From Lachnospira sp. UBA2821 (GTDB lineage Bacteria; Bacillota; Clostridia; Lachnospirales; Lachnospiraceae): a stretch of 64,000 nt of DNA. The DNA lies in NCBI GenBank assembly GCA_002351535.1, contig DEGR01000048.1, forward strand, positions 22,794-86,793. The letters are read 5' to 3'. Below are positions 6,985 to 14,957 of this stretch, piece after piece. The notes under the pieces are model-generated. The model was not told where the DNA came from. It did not search any database and was given only the letters and a program-made list of their open reading frames with translations. Both the position numbers and the translations under genes were made by a program. How positions within the stretch are numbered: position 1 is the first letter of the stretch; each line of letters opens with the position of its first letter.

Positions 6985-8510
6985 GATTTCACTTTTGATT
7001 TTATCTCTACTATTATTCCTATATCTTTTACACTTTTTCCTTTTTCTATCATGTTATTGTAATCCGCAGGTGTTATTATTATCTTCTTCCCATCCACCTT
7101 AAAGTTACCATTCCAGCTCTGACTTATACTTACATCATCCTCTAATTCAATCTCTGATTTCCACCCCGATACATTGCTATCAGTATCATTGATAACTTCT
7201 ATGTTATACTGACAATATTTCTTTCCATCAGCCTCCCATGAATTAACTAATTCAGATTTTGCCTTTAGTAAAACATTATCATTTATCTTTGTATCATCAT
7301 TACTATTATTCTTATCGGCTGATTTATCTGACCCAGAGTTATCCTGTGATTTTGTTTCCTGTGATGCCTTTGGTACGTCCTCCACATCAATTTTTCCGTT
7401 CATCATATTCAGAAACCATTTTCCCGAATCACTCAGATCATCCTGTGTGAATCCGTTATTCTTATCACATGATGCTTTAAATATAGAGGATGTCTCATCT
7501 TTATTCGATATATTCCACATAACATAACTTACATCATTCTTATTCATTATATCAAGCCATTTTCCGGCTTCGTTTTCATCTATTGCCCCACTGCCTGAAG
7601 CATCACATATTCCAAACTCACTTACAAATACTGGAACACCTTTATCAATTGCCGACTGCATACGTTGTCTTATATCGTCCTTATGTGTTGCCGCATAGAA
7701 ATGCAGTGTGTACATTATGTTGTCGTAACCCTCTATCGGATTGTCAGCCACCTCATCTGTATACTGACACCAGTTAGGTGTTCCAACAAGAATTACTCCG
7801 TCCTTATCATTGGCTCTTATGACCTTTATTACCTGCTGTGCATAATCCTTTATGTCTTCCCATGTAGTTCCTCCGTTCGGCTCATTGCATATCTCGTATA
7901 TAACGTTATCCGCATCTGAATACTTCTTAGACATCTCATCAAAGAAACCTACTGCCTCATCTAAATGTGATTTGGGATTATTATCAGACAATGTATGCCA
8001 GTCTATTATTGTATACATATCATTTTCAGTGGCATATTGAACACCTCTGTTAATCATTTCTTTCAAATCAGTCTGATTTCCCCCCGAGCAGTATCCATTA
8101 TACTCTTCCGTATACATAGCAAATCTTATAACATTTATTCCAAAATCGTCATGGAGCTGTCTTATGAAATCCTGATTAATATAATCCGGAAACCACGCAA
8201 TACCATGTGTACTTAACCCTCTTAACTGTACCGTATTACCGGATTTGTCTGTAAGCTTTGTGCCTGATACTTTAAGTGCTCCGGCATAAGAAGCCGTCGA
8301 TGCCTTTGTTGTCTCTTCTTTTGCTTTTGTTTGCTTTTCTTTTGCTTTTGTTTGCTCCTCTGTTTCTTTTGTTGTTTTTTCCTTACCGGCATTCGATGAT
8401 ATATCCGTGCTCTTACTATGTACTTTATCTGTTTGTGAACATGCAGCAAATGTACATGCAAGCATTATTGTAAATATAATAACTACAGTTCTCTTTATAA
8501 CTTTTTTCAT
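6963..8510 (-). CDS. GH5 endoglucanase lipoprotein with C-terminal CBM2-like domain
   Basis: A surface-anchored beta-glucanase, probably acting on cellulose or mixed-linkage glucans. In order: signal peptide with lipobox (LACTFAAC-S), a Thr/Lys/Glu linker with imperfect KEQTKAK repeats, a GH5 barrel from about residue 80 ('VQLRGLSTHGIAWFPDYIN', acid/base Glu in 'YEICNEPNGG', 'TLHFYAATH', nucleophile Glu in 'FVSEFGICD'), a Ser/Asp/Asn linker, and about 95 residues with 'SGWKSEIELEDDVSISQSWN' and 'ITPADYN' typical of CBM2-like modules. The upstream in-frame ATG at 8522 overlaps the Shine-Dalgarno (ATGAGGATTATTATG), so 8510 is chosen. It is preceded by a candidate 34-residue gene 34 bp upstream. 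Confidence 0.9.
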   Translation of the reverse strand: MKKVIKRTVVIIFTIMLACTFAACSQTDKVHSKSTDISSNAGKEKTTKETEEQTKAKEKQTKAKEETTKASTASYAGALKVSGTKLTDKSGNTVQLRGLSTHGIAWFPDYINQDFIRQLHDDFGINVIRFAMYTEEYNGYCSGGNQTDLKEMINRGVQYATENDMYTIIDWHTLSDNNPKSHLDEAVGFFDEMSKKYSDADNVIYEICNEPNGGTTWEDIKDYAQQVIKVIRANDKDGVILVGTPNWCQYTDEVADNPIEGYDNIMYTLHFYAATHKDDIRQRMQSAIDKGVPVFVSEFGICDASGSGAIDENEAGKWLDIMNKNDVSYVMWNISNKDETSSIFKASCDKNNGFTQDDLSDSGKWFLNMMNGKIDVEDVPKASQETKSQDNSGSDKSADKNNSNDDTKINDNVLLKAKSELVNSWEADGKKYCQYNIEVINDTDSNVSGWKSEIELEDDVSISQSWNGNFKVDGKKIIITPADYNNMIEKGKSVKDIGIIVEIKSKVKSKTGVNV

Positions 8511-8544
8511 AATAATCCTCATTCCTGCTCTATTTTATCCCACC

Positions 8545-8649
8545 TTACATATCTTCTTCCGTATAAAATGTTCCTGACATTTGGGCATTTATCTCCGCTA
8601 TCTCCCGTTTTCCATTAATATAATCCGCATAAATATCCAATAAATCCAT
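8545..8649 (-). CDS. Candidate small protein, 34 residues
   Basis: The frame starts MDLLDIYADYING and ends MSGTFYTEEDM. It has a good ribosome site (GAGGG, 8 bp from the ATG) and ends 34 bp before the cellulase start, so the two could share a transcript. The product is acidic and soluble-looking, without signal peptide or membrane segment. I know no family for it. The frame is open a further 18 or so codons upstream with no start codon, which weakly raises the chance of a longer product with an unusual start or an eroded gene. The rest of the interval 8650-8893 is AT-rich and holds only the amylase terminator. Confidence 0.4.
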   Translation of the reverse strand: MDLLDIYADYINGKREIAEINAQMSGTFYTEEDM

Positions 8650-8821
8650 ATCTTTTCCCTCATCCTTTACCCCTATGGCTTTTTTAATATAAACTGTAAT
8701 CCCAAATAGTTACATTTATTTTAAAAATACAAATTTATCGATTAGAAAAAATATAAATGTAAAATACAAGTATATAATACCATATTATCTGTGTCCTGTC
8801 ACTTTTATATCTGTTCCATAC

Positions 8822-8866
8822 AGCAAAACCGGCATAGAATTCATTGAATGAATTCTATGCCGGTTT
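8822..8866 (-). terminator. Terminator of the amylase gene
   Basis: A perfect 20-bp stem (8826-8845 with 8847-8866) surrounds a one-base centre and is followed on the minus strand by TTTT. It lies 28 bp after the amylase stop codon. The symmetric A/T edges could allow some function on the plus strand too. Confidence 0.8.
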
Positions 8867-8893
8867 AAGTACACTCATATCATTATATTACAT

Positions 8894-10912
8894 CTATATA
8901 ACCTTATATGTAATAGTCTTTGTAACTACTTTACCAAGCCCGTCCATAGCAGATACGCTTATCTTATATGTACCTTTTTTCTTTGGTGTGAAGCTTACGC
9001 TTCTGGCTGTTGAATAATTCTTTATTACTGTTGTCTTTGAACCTGATTTGTAAGAATATTTGTATTTTACAGTTCCTGTTCCACCTGATTTTGCAACTGT
9101 CAGTTTAATCTTTTTATTTACCTTTGATTTGTTTGATTTATTGTTAGTCTTAAATGACGATATCTTAAGGTCAGATGTAACATTGTGTGTTATTGACTTA
9201 GCTACTTCATTTTCACCCTGTTTAGCATATACGGTAAATGTATATTTTCCAATTTTTGAAGGTTTCCATGTAATCTGTGTGCTGGTACTATAATTCTTAA
9301 TAACTGTTGTCTTGCTTCCTGACTTAACTGTGTATTTGTACTGGACACCATTTCCTGACACATTTGCCGTAAGAACCACGTTACTTCCTGACACTTTCTT
9401 TGACAGCTTATTAAATGTAAATACATTCTCATCATCAGCAAGATTATATATTACGGCAATTCCTGATTTTCCAATCTTTCCTGTTAATTTACCGCCGGAT
9501 ACTTTAAATACATTTCCTGTAATTCTGTCTTTATATACTCCATCTGACATAAGTGACATTTTCTGATTTACGTCTGCAGTATAATTTTTACAGTTAACCA
9601 CTACTACACCTGTCTGACCATCTGATTTCTGTCTCTCAACAAATAACATATCAACATTATCTGTCGATACATTTTCCTTAGCTGACGTAAAATAATTGTG
9701 GAATCTGTTAACCGCTGCAACTTCTTCATCCTGCCAGCCTGTATTAGATGCATCTCCCATCATTGTACCTGACATACTCTGTGGTCTTGCAAAATAAAGT
9801 GGTGTTTCTTTCGCCCTTGCCGCACTGAATGCCCATGATAATTCGATGACACTTTCCTTTACATTTTTGGTGCTTCCGTCATCATTAGCATATGTATCAT
9901 GTGATTCAGCCCATACTATAGGATATCTTCCGGAATTGTTATTCTCCGGATATGTATAATCCGACATAGATACTATCATCGCACATCCCTGCTGGTTAAT
10001 AAAGCTTGTATTTGAATCACTGTAACCTGAGTCTGTAACTGAGAGATAATCTGTATATCCTGTTATATCTGTCCTAGGATTATTAAGAATTTCTCCATAA
10101 CAGTATAAATCAATATTTCTTGATTCCTTAGCATAATCTGTAGCCGCATTTATTACATTTGGCCAGAAGTCACTTGCATATGATGCGTCATCCTTAGGTG
10201 TCTCAATATGTTTTGCAGAGTCGAATCTGAATCCGTCTGCTCCCGCATCTATACATTCTTTCATGAATGCAACTGTATAATTCTGTATCTTTGAACTTCC
10301 TGTATTTAAGTCCGGAAGCTTACCTGAACAATACTGTGTAAGCTGCATTCTGTTATTATAATCTGATACTGCTATTTTATCCTTATGCCAGCAGTCTGCA
10401 TCATTCAAAATGTCTGCAAGACATTTATCACTTGGCTTACACTCATTACCCGCAAGATGATTAGGAACAATATCTACTATAACCTTTATTCCATATTCGT
10501 GTGCTTTCTCACACATTTTAATAAATTCATCTTTTGTTCCGAGTGCACTCTGACCGGAATTATCAATACTGAAATCAACAGGCTGATATAACCAGTACCA
10601 TTTGTCCTTAACTTTACCTGTTGTTCCCATGAATGCTGTCTGTATAGGCGAAGTCTGAACTGACGAATAACCAAGTGATGCGATTTTCTCCATATTCTCA
10701 GCTATTGTATTAAATGACCAGTTCCAGCACTGAAGAATAACTCCATCCTGTACATTGTCCTGAATTCCATACTGTTCTTTTTTGCTCTGTGTATTTTCCT
10801 CTGCATTGGCAGTAACCATACCGGCTTCTATACCATACCCTGCCGGTATACTTGTAAATGTCATTGCAACAGCTAATGCTGCTCCGACCAGTTTTAAATA
10901 ACTTTTTCTCAT
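8894..10912 (-). CDS. Secreted GH13 alpha-amylase with two C-terminal Ig-like repeats
   Basis: Hydrolyses alpha-1,4-glucans outside the cell. Signal peptide of about 35 residues (VAMTFTSIPAGYG... to ANA), then a GH13 barrel: region I 'VIVDIVPNH', region II 'GFRFDSAKH' with the nucleophile Asp, a general-acid Glu in 'CYGEILNNP', and 'VWAESHDTY' with the third carboxylate. A beta-sandwich follows, then two similar repeats of about 85 residues that share 'KSGSKTTVIKNYST' and end in K-x-G-x-Y; these probably bind starch or the cell surface. No anchor motif is seen. The ATG at 10924 is part of the ribosome site, so 10912 is chosen. Products would feed the maltodextrin locus at 47-53 kb. It follows the Dabb gene by 31 bp and may be read through from thrH. 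Confidence 0.92.
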   Translation of the reverse strand: MRKSYLKLVGAALAVAMTFTSIPAGYGIEAGMVTANAEENTQSKKEQYGIQDNVQDGVILQCWNWSFNTIAENMEKIASLGYSSVQTSPIQTAFMGTTGKVKDKWYWLYQPVDFSIDNSGQSALGTKDEFIKMCEKAHEYGIKVIVDIVPNHLAGNECKPSDKCLADILNDADCWHKDKIAVSDYNNRMQLTQYCSGKLPDLNTGSSKIQNYTVAFMKECIDAGADGFRFDSAKHIETPKDDASYASDFWPNVINAATDYAKESRNIDLYCYGEILNNPRTDITGYTDYLSVTDSGYSDSNTSFINQQGCAMIVSMSDYTYPENNNSGRYPIVWAESHDTYANDDGSTKNVKESVIELSWAFSAARAKETPLYFARPQSMSGTMMGDASNTGWQDEEVAAVNRFHNYFTSAKENVSTDNVDMLFVERQKSDGQTGVVVVNCKNYTADVNQKMSLMSDGVYKDRITGNVFKVSGGKLTGKIGKSGIAVIYNLADDENVFTFNKLSKKVSGSNVVLTANVSGNGVQYKYTVKSGSKTTVIKNYSTSTQITWKPSKIGKYTFTVYAKQGENEVAKSITHNVTSDLKISSFKTNNKSNKSKVNKKIKLTVAKSGGTGTVKYKYSYKSGSKTTVIKNYSTARSVSFTPKKKGTYKISVSAMDGLGKVVTKTITYKVI

Positions 10913-10943
10913 ACTAATCCTCATTTCTTAGCAATTTCTATTC

Positions 10944-11270
10944 CTATAACCAGTCTTCCTGATTATCACTTACTTCATAATCCAGACAGCTTCTTGATGC
11001 CATGTATGGACGTACTTTTCCATTGGCAACTTCAACATGTGCCGGATGAACTGAATATCCTTTAAGTGCTTCTGCATTCTCAAAAGTAGAATCAAGCATA
11101 AGGTCTGCCGTTGACGATTCAAGCGACTCTGTCTGTACATGAATGTCTATAAGTCCCGGCACAACGCCCTTAAGTCCTTCCAGTCCTTGTTTTACCCCAA
11201 GCCTGATGCTTTCTTTCTCAGTCTCTGAATATTCTTCCTTAATCTTCCATAAAATAATATGCTTAACCAT
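10944..11270 (-). CDS. Dabb (stress-responsive alpha/beta barrel) domain protein
   Basis: A 108-residue single-domain protein opening MVKHIILWKIKEEYSE. The conserved 'HIILWKIK' strand, a central 'ESLESSTADLMLDSTFENAEAL' and the 'YSVHPAHVEV' helix are the Dabb signature; the family forms dimeric ferredoxin-like barrels, mostly of unknown role in bacteria. The start at 11270 is preferred because the upstream ATG at 11282 overlaps the GGAG ribosome site (ATGGAGATTAGTATG). It lies between thrH and the amylase, all close together, which gives no clear functional link. Confidence 0.85.
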   Translation of the reverse strand: MVKHIILWKIKEEYSETEKESIRLGVKQGLEGLKGVVPGLIDIHVQTESLESSTADLMLDSTFENAEALKGYSVHPAHVEVANGKVRPYMASRSCLDYEVSDNQEDWL

Positions 11271-11318
11271 ACTAATCTCCATTCCGCAGACGCTATGCGT
11301 CCATTTCTGAATTTAATT

Positions 11319-11921
11319 TTAATCCATTGCTTTCTTAATTGCCGCCATAAGTTCATCATATGTATCAAATGCTTCCAATTCAGGATTATCAGCCTTAATC
11401 TTGTCTGTACTCTTAAATAAGAATCCTGCCTTACTTGCTTTAATCATACCTAAATCGTTATAGCTGTCACCACTTGCTATAGTGTCATATCCTATTGACT
11501 GTAAAGCCTTCACAGTTGTATACTTCGAATTCTCTATTCTCATCTTAAATCCTGTTATCTCACCGTCATCTGCAACTTCAAGTGAATTACAGAATATAGT
11601 TGGCCATCCTAATTTCTCCATAAGCGGACTTGCAAACTGTGTAAATGTATCACTTATAATAATTACCTGTGTAAAAGAACGAAGCTCATCTAAGAATTCT
11701 TTTGCTCCCGGAATAGGGTCAATCTTCTTAATTGTCTCCTGTATTTCTTTAAGTCCAAGACCATGTTCTTTTAAAACACCAAGTCTCCATGTCATTAATT
11801 TATCATAATCCGGCTCATCTCTTGTCGTTCTTTTAAGTTCAGGAATTCCACTTGCCTCTGCAAATGCTATCCAAATCTCAGGTACTAAAACTCCCTCTAA
11901 GTCTAAACATGTAATGTACAT
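11319..11921 (-). CDS. thrH: ThrH-type phosphoserine phosphatase / phosphoserine:homoserine phosphotransferase
   Basis: A cytoplasmic HAD-superfamily enzyme of 200 residues. HAD motif I is 'CLDLEGVLVPEIW' (ThrH has Glu where ordinary SerB has a second Asp), motif II 'IIISDTFTQFASPL', and motif IV 'ASGDSYNDLGMI'. The length and 'LEGVLVPE' match ThrH from Pseudomonas, which dephosphorylates phosphoserine and can pass the phosphate to homoserine. It may complete serine synthesis feeding cysE, though the two are not linked. GGAAAGGA precedes the ATG, and a strong promoter lies 40-70 bp upstream. Confidence 0.9.
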   Translation of the reverse strand: MYITCLDLEGVLVPEIWIAFAEASGIPELKRTTRDEPDYDKLMTWRLGVLKEHGLGLKEIQETIKKIDPIPGAKEFLDELRSFTQVIIISDTFTQFASPLMEKLGWPTIFCNSLEVADDGEITGFKMRIENSKYTTVKALQSIGYDTIASGDSYNDLGMIKASKAGFLFKSTDKIKADNPELEAFDTYDELMAAIKKAMD

Positions 11922-11960
11922 AAAACTATCCTTTCCTTTCTGTTTGTAAATATCACACTA

Positions 11961-11989
11961 ATTCTAAACTAATTTTGTATAATGGTCAA
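11961..11989 (-). promoter_or_regulatory. Promoter of thrH
   Basis: On the minus strand TTGACC (11984-11989) and TAGAAT (11961-11966) are separated by exactly 17 bp, about 40 bp before the thrH start codon and just after the agr terminator. Confidence 0.65.
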
Positions 11990-11997
11990 CAGATTAC

Positions 11998-12054
11998 ACA
12001 AAAATTTGCGCAGACCGCCATATCAGCCTAAGCTGATTAACTGCCTGCGCAAAT
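11998..12054 (-). terminator. Terminator of the agr locus
   Basis: A 10-bp outer stem (ATTTGCGCAG at 12004-12013 with 12045-12054) encloses a second small hairpin (ATCAGC/GCTGAT) and is followed on the minus strand by TTTTTGTGT. It closes the transcript that ends with agrB and precedes the thrH promoter. Confidence 0.75.
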
Positions 12055-12101
12055 CTTATACGTTCCTAAACCCTTCTATTCTTACAACTTATCCACATTC
12101 T

Positions 12102-12677
12102 CTAAATTGCAGTTCCATGAAATAAAAGTCCCGTAATCTGTGAAATTCCAAGCACAACATGTGCCAGTATAATGCATGTCGCAATATCACCCAAATGAAA
12201 TACTGTACATATAACCGCTATAAGCGTTTCCAAGCACCATATAATAAGTGCTTTTCTTCTATATACAGTCCGCTCAATTCTGTCAAGTGGTTTATTCACC
12301 GACTCTACCGGGGATAAAAGTATAATAATCAGTCCCGACACTGTTAACATTATTAATCCGGCATTATAACATACTTCAATATATTTCATTATAAGAAGTA
12401 CAATTGTGATTACCGTAACAGTCAGTAAATAACATCTTAAAGGAGTTGACGCATGATACCCGCCTGCATATTCCCTAAGTGCCATAAATGCCATTAAAAA
12501 TATTATGCCATACAGCACATTTTCTATAGCAACACCAATAATTATAATTGTAATAACATCTATTATATTGGTAAGTATCTGCTCAATTCCATATTCATAA
12601 ATTTCATAGTCTGCAGCCTCGATTACTTCATTGCGAAGTAATCTGGCTGCAATTTTTTCAGATAGTATTTTAACCAT
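12102..12677 (-). CDS. agrB: AgrB-like membrane peptidase, processes the AgrD signal peptide
   Basis: A 191-residue integral membrane cysteine protease that cleaves the AgrD C-terminal tail and forms the thiolactone. The catalytic pair is visible in 'REYAGGYHASTPLRCYLLT' around residues 68-86: His and Cys are seven residues apart, as in AgrB of Staphylococcus. Several membrane segments follow ('VITIVLLIMKYI', 'AGLIMLTVSGLIIILL', 'TLIAVICTVF'). The first 30 residues are amphipathic and soluble, as in AgrB. Its ATG overlaps the agrD stop region by 8 bp, so translation is coupled. It is the last gene of the locus, whereas in staphylococci agrB comes first. Confidence 0.92.
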   Translation of the reverse strand: MVKILSEKIAARLLRNEVIEAADYEIYEYGIEQILTNIIDVITIIIIGVAIENVLYGIIFLMAFMALREYAGGYHASTPLRCYLLTVTVITIVLLIMKYIEVCYNAGLIMLTVSGLIIILLSPVESVNKPLDRIERTVYRRKALIIWCLETLIAVICTVFHLGDIATCIILAHVVLGISQITGLLFHGTAI

Positions 12678-12819
12678 TACGTCTGCTCAGCTTCTTAACT
12701 TTTTCCGGCAGCCGTGGCTGGTAAAAAAAGTATGTACATGTAGCATCTGCACTCCTCTTAGCTGCTACATAAGCTGATTTCATAATAATCTTGTCAAATG
12801 TGTTTTTACCCTTTTTCAT
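12670..12819 (-). CDS. agrD: AgrD-like cyclic peptide precursor, 49 residues
   Basis: The frame reads from MKKGKNTFDKIIMKSAYVAA to a stop overlapping agrB. The layout is that of AgrD: an amphipathic N-terminal helix (residues 1-20), a small-residue stretch (SADAT), a single Cys at residue 28 followed by four residues (C-T-Y-F-F), then a charged tail with the conserved P-x-x-P-E (YQPRLPEKVKKL). By analogy with the staphylococcal peptides, the mature signal would be a five-residue thiolactone ring CTYFF with a short N-terminal tail such as Ala-Thr; the tail length is not predictable. The AAAGGAG ribosome site lies inside a 13-bp hairpin. Confidence 0.88.
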   Translation of the reverse strand: MKKGKNTFDKIIMKSAYVAAKRSADATCTYFFYQPRLPEKVKKLSRRNG

Positions 12820-12822
12820 TTT

Positions 12823-12856
12823 TTATTATCTCCTTTCTCGAACAAGGAGATAATAA
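12823..12856 (-). promoter_or_regulatory. Hairpin masking the agrD ribosome-binding site
   Basis: A perfect 13-bp inverted repeat (12823-12835 with 12844-12856, 8-nt loop) contains the whole AAGGAG of agrD in its 3' arm and ends 3 nt before the ATG at 12819. There is no T tract after it, so it is not a terminator. If formed, it would block ribosome access to agrD and, through overlap, agrB. Confidence 0.65.
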
Positions 12857-12879
12857 CACATTTTTTTAATCTGTGCCGT

Positions 12880-12912
12880 TAGTTGTAAAAAATAGTAGGT
12901 TTTTTGTAAAAA
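12880..12912 (-). promoter_or_regulatory. Candidate LytTR-type direct repeats upstream of agrD
   Basis: Two copies of a TTGTAAAA-like element (12883 and 12904 on the plus strand) are exactly 21 bp apart, two helical turns, the spacing used by LytTR regulators such as AgrA. A TATTAT -10-like hexamer with a poor -35 lies about 30-50 bp downstream, as at activator-dependent promoters. The elements only loosely match the published AgrA half-site and sit in A/T runs. Confidence 0.35.
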
Positions 12913-12913
12913 T

Positions 12914-14200
12914 TTACAGTTTTTCAGTCTCAACATACAGATATGCCTCAACTTTAAACTCTTTTTCATCATAATTTATGTTAAGATAACCATTATTTTC
13001 ATTTACCGCCGTCTCAACATTTTGTAATCCGATTCCATGAAATTCTTTATTTTGTTTTGAGGTAACCACTTTTCCTTTTTTTGTGTTTACCATACCATTG
13101 TAATTATTAATTACCTCGATACTTAGAAGCCCTTTTAAATATATTATTTTGATTTTTATATACGGATTATCAATTTTCTTTCCTGCTTCAATTGCATTAT
13201 CTAATAGATTACTTAGAATCGTAACTATTATTTCTGCATCACTTACAATGTGAACCGGAACAGAAATATTAGTAAATATTTTAACATTATTGTCTTTTGC
13301 AACACTTAACTTATAATTAAGAATGCTGTCAATTGCAATATTTCCTGTATCACTAAACATTACTGTCTTTTGTAATCTGTGAGTAATTCCTTCAATGTAT
13401 TGTTTTATTTCAGGATTATTGTCACCTGCCATACCTGCAAGACTATACAGATGATTGTTAATATCGTGCCTGAATTCACTTAATTCTTTATTCTTGACCT
13501 GCAGCATTTCTGCCTGTCTGTAATAATAATTCTTCTCCAATTCAAATATCCTTGAGTGCATTTTTTCTTTGTAATTCTTTGATATTGTGTCATATAAAAA
13601 TATTATAATGAATAATACAATCAGCATACATACTACAGATAATATTTTTACACTGTTGTCTATATGCTGCTGTCTGAATATCGTTGTCTCAAGAATAAAT
13701 ATAATTACACATAATAGAAGTATTACTGCACCGAATTCCACAGTAAGATTAAATTCTTTGTCTATATTTTTAAATGCTCTTATTGTCTCATATATTAATG
13801 CAAGCACTATCGATATTCCCACACATACAAACGCAGCGCCCGTATTTCCCTGTGATTCAATATCTACATGGGCGATTGCAACAATTCCTGCAAGCACTGC
13901 TTCTGCCGTAAATAAACTCATAAGAATTATAACAGATACAACAAGCTTTTTTATGTGCGTTCCTCCATAACATACAGATATTATAATAAGTGTCAGAAGT
14001 CCAACCGCTGTATTAAGTAACGGATATGGGAATAAAGTATATTGCACCGTACATACAACAAGTCTCAATATGTATGCTCCTAAAGTATATAACTTAGGAT
14101 TACCGTCATCACCCAAAAACATCTCCATACACTGTGATATCATATATAGTTCAAAAAATGTTGATATAAAATATGCTATCCAGTATAATATCTCTCCCAT
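12914..14200 (-). CDS. agrC: AgrC-like sensor histidine kinase (GHKL family)
   Basis: Membrane receptor for the cyclic peptide, 428 residues. Residues 1-200 contain about six hydrophobic segments. A linker coiled coil follows ('NYYRQAEMLQVKNKELSEF'), then the phosphoacceptor box 'EFRHDINNHLYSLAGM' with His at about 245, the N box 'LLDNAIEAG' at about 335, and a G box 'GIGLQNVETAV' near the end. The H-D-x-x-N-H box and short GHKL ATPase domain are the AgrC/ComD type. Its ATG overlaps the last base of the agrA stop (TAATG), so the pair is translationally coupled; 94 bp then separate it from agrD. Confidence 0.92.
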   Translation of the reverse strand: MGEILYWIAYFISTFFELYMISQCMEMFLGDDGNPKLYTLGAYILRLVVCTVQYTLFPYPLLNTAVGLLTLIIISVCYGGTHIKKLVVSVIILMSLFTAEAVLAGIVAIAHVDIESQGNTGAAFVCVGISIVLALIYETIRAFKNIDKEFNLTVEFGAVILLLCVIIFILETTIFRQQHIDNSVKILSVVCMLIVLFIIIFLYDTISKNYKEKMHSRIFELEKNYYYRQAEMLQVKNKELSEFRHDINNHLYSLAGMAGDNNPEIKQYIEGITHRLQKTVMFSDTGNIAIDSILNYKLSVAKDNNVKIFTNISVPVHIVSDAEIIVTILSNLLDNAIEAGKKIDNPYIKIKIIYLKGLLSIEVINNYNGMVNTKKGKVVTSKQNKEFHGIGLQNVETAVNENNGYLNINYDEKEFKVEAYLYVETEKL

Positions 14201-14925
14201 TACCTTTCCTCCATATTCATATTCATATTTATATACATATCACGTATTTCTTTTCTTCTTGACTGACTTATTGAAAACTGCATATCATCAGTCATTACAA
14301 TATAATCATATCTGATGTTTTTGATATATCTCGGATTAACCATGTATGACTTATGGATAAATAAAAAACCATATTTTTTCACCTGTTCATATATCTTTTC
14401 CAATGAATCATAATATTCTTCACATCCGTCTATAGTATACATTTTGACTTTTCTGCTGTTTCTTACAAAATATTTAATTCTCGACACTTCAATCTTATGG
14501 AAAGTCCGTCCTATTCTGTATCTGTACAGACTTCCCCTTTCACAGTTTACCTTAACATATGCATCTATTACTTTCTGCACCTTTTCTTTGTCAAGCGGCT
14601 TAATAAGGAAATTAATTGGTCTGCTGTCAAACAGTTCCATGGCATAACCCTGTTCCGATGATATATATGCTATCTGTGTAATCTCATCTTTCCTGATTTC
14701 TCTTATATATCTTCCCACTTCTACGCCATCTTTTCCCGGCATCTGTATATCAAGAAATATTAAGTCATAATCTGTCCTGTTCAATTCATCACACAGTTCT
14801 TCCCCGGAATAAAACACATCAATAACAAAATTGTGTGATTCCTCATTATTTAATTGTATAAGTATATTTTCAAGCTGAAATCCTATTTCAATCTCGTCAT
14901 CACATATTGCTATCTTTATGTCCAT
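14200..14925 (-). CDS. agrA: AgrA-like response regulator, receiver plus LytTR DNA-binding domain
   Basis: Cytoplasmic regulator of about 241 residues. The receiver domain has 'AICDDEIEI' (acidic pocket), phosphoacceptor Asp in 'DLIFLDIQMPGKDGVE', 'YISSEQ' and Lys in 'NFLIKPLDK'. A LytTR domain follows, with 'VSRIKYFVRNSRKVKMYTI' and the conserved 'FLFIHKSYMVNPRYIKNIR'. LytTR regulators bind paired 9-bp direct repeats, and such repeats can be seen upstream of agrD. Translation probably starts at ATG 14925 (GGAG seven bases upstream), not the GTG at 14928. It is the first agr gene, 32 bp after proA, with no terminator between. Confidence 0.9.
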   Translation of the reverse strand: MDIKIAICDDEIEIGFQLENILIQLNNEESHNFVIDVFYSGEELCDELNRTDYDLIFLDIQMPGKDGVEVGRYIREIRKDEITQIAYISSEQGYAMELFDSRPINFLIKPLDKEKVQKVIDAYVKVNCERGSLYRYRIGRTFHKIEVSRIKYFVRNSRKVKMYTIDGCEEYYDSLEKIYEQVKKYGFLFIHKSYMVNPRYIKNIRYDYIVMTDDMQFSISQSRRKEIRDMYINMNMNMEER

Positions 14926-14957
14926 CACTTATCTCCATGACTAATGATATATTACGT

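Noticed and set aside
12823..12856. Rho-independent terminator between agrC and agrD
   Set aside because: The stem is not followed by a T tract on the minus strand; it is followed by the agrD start codon.
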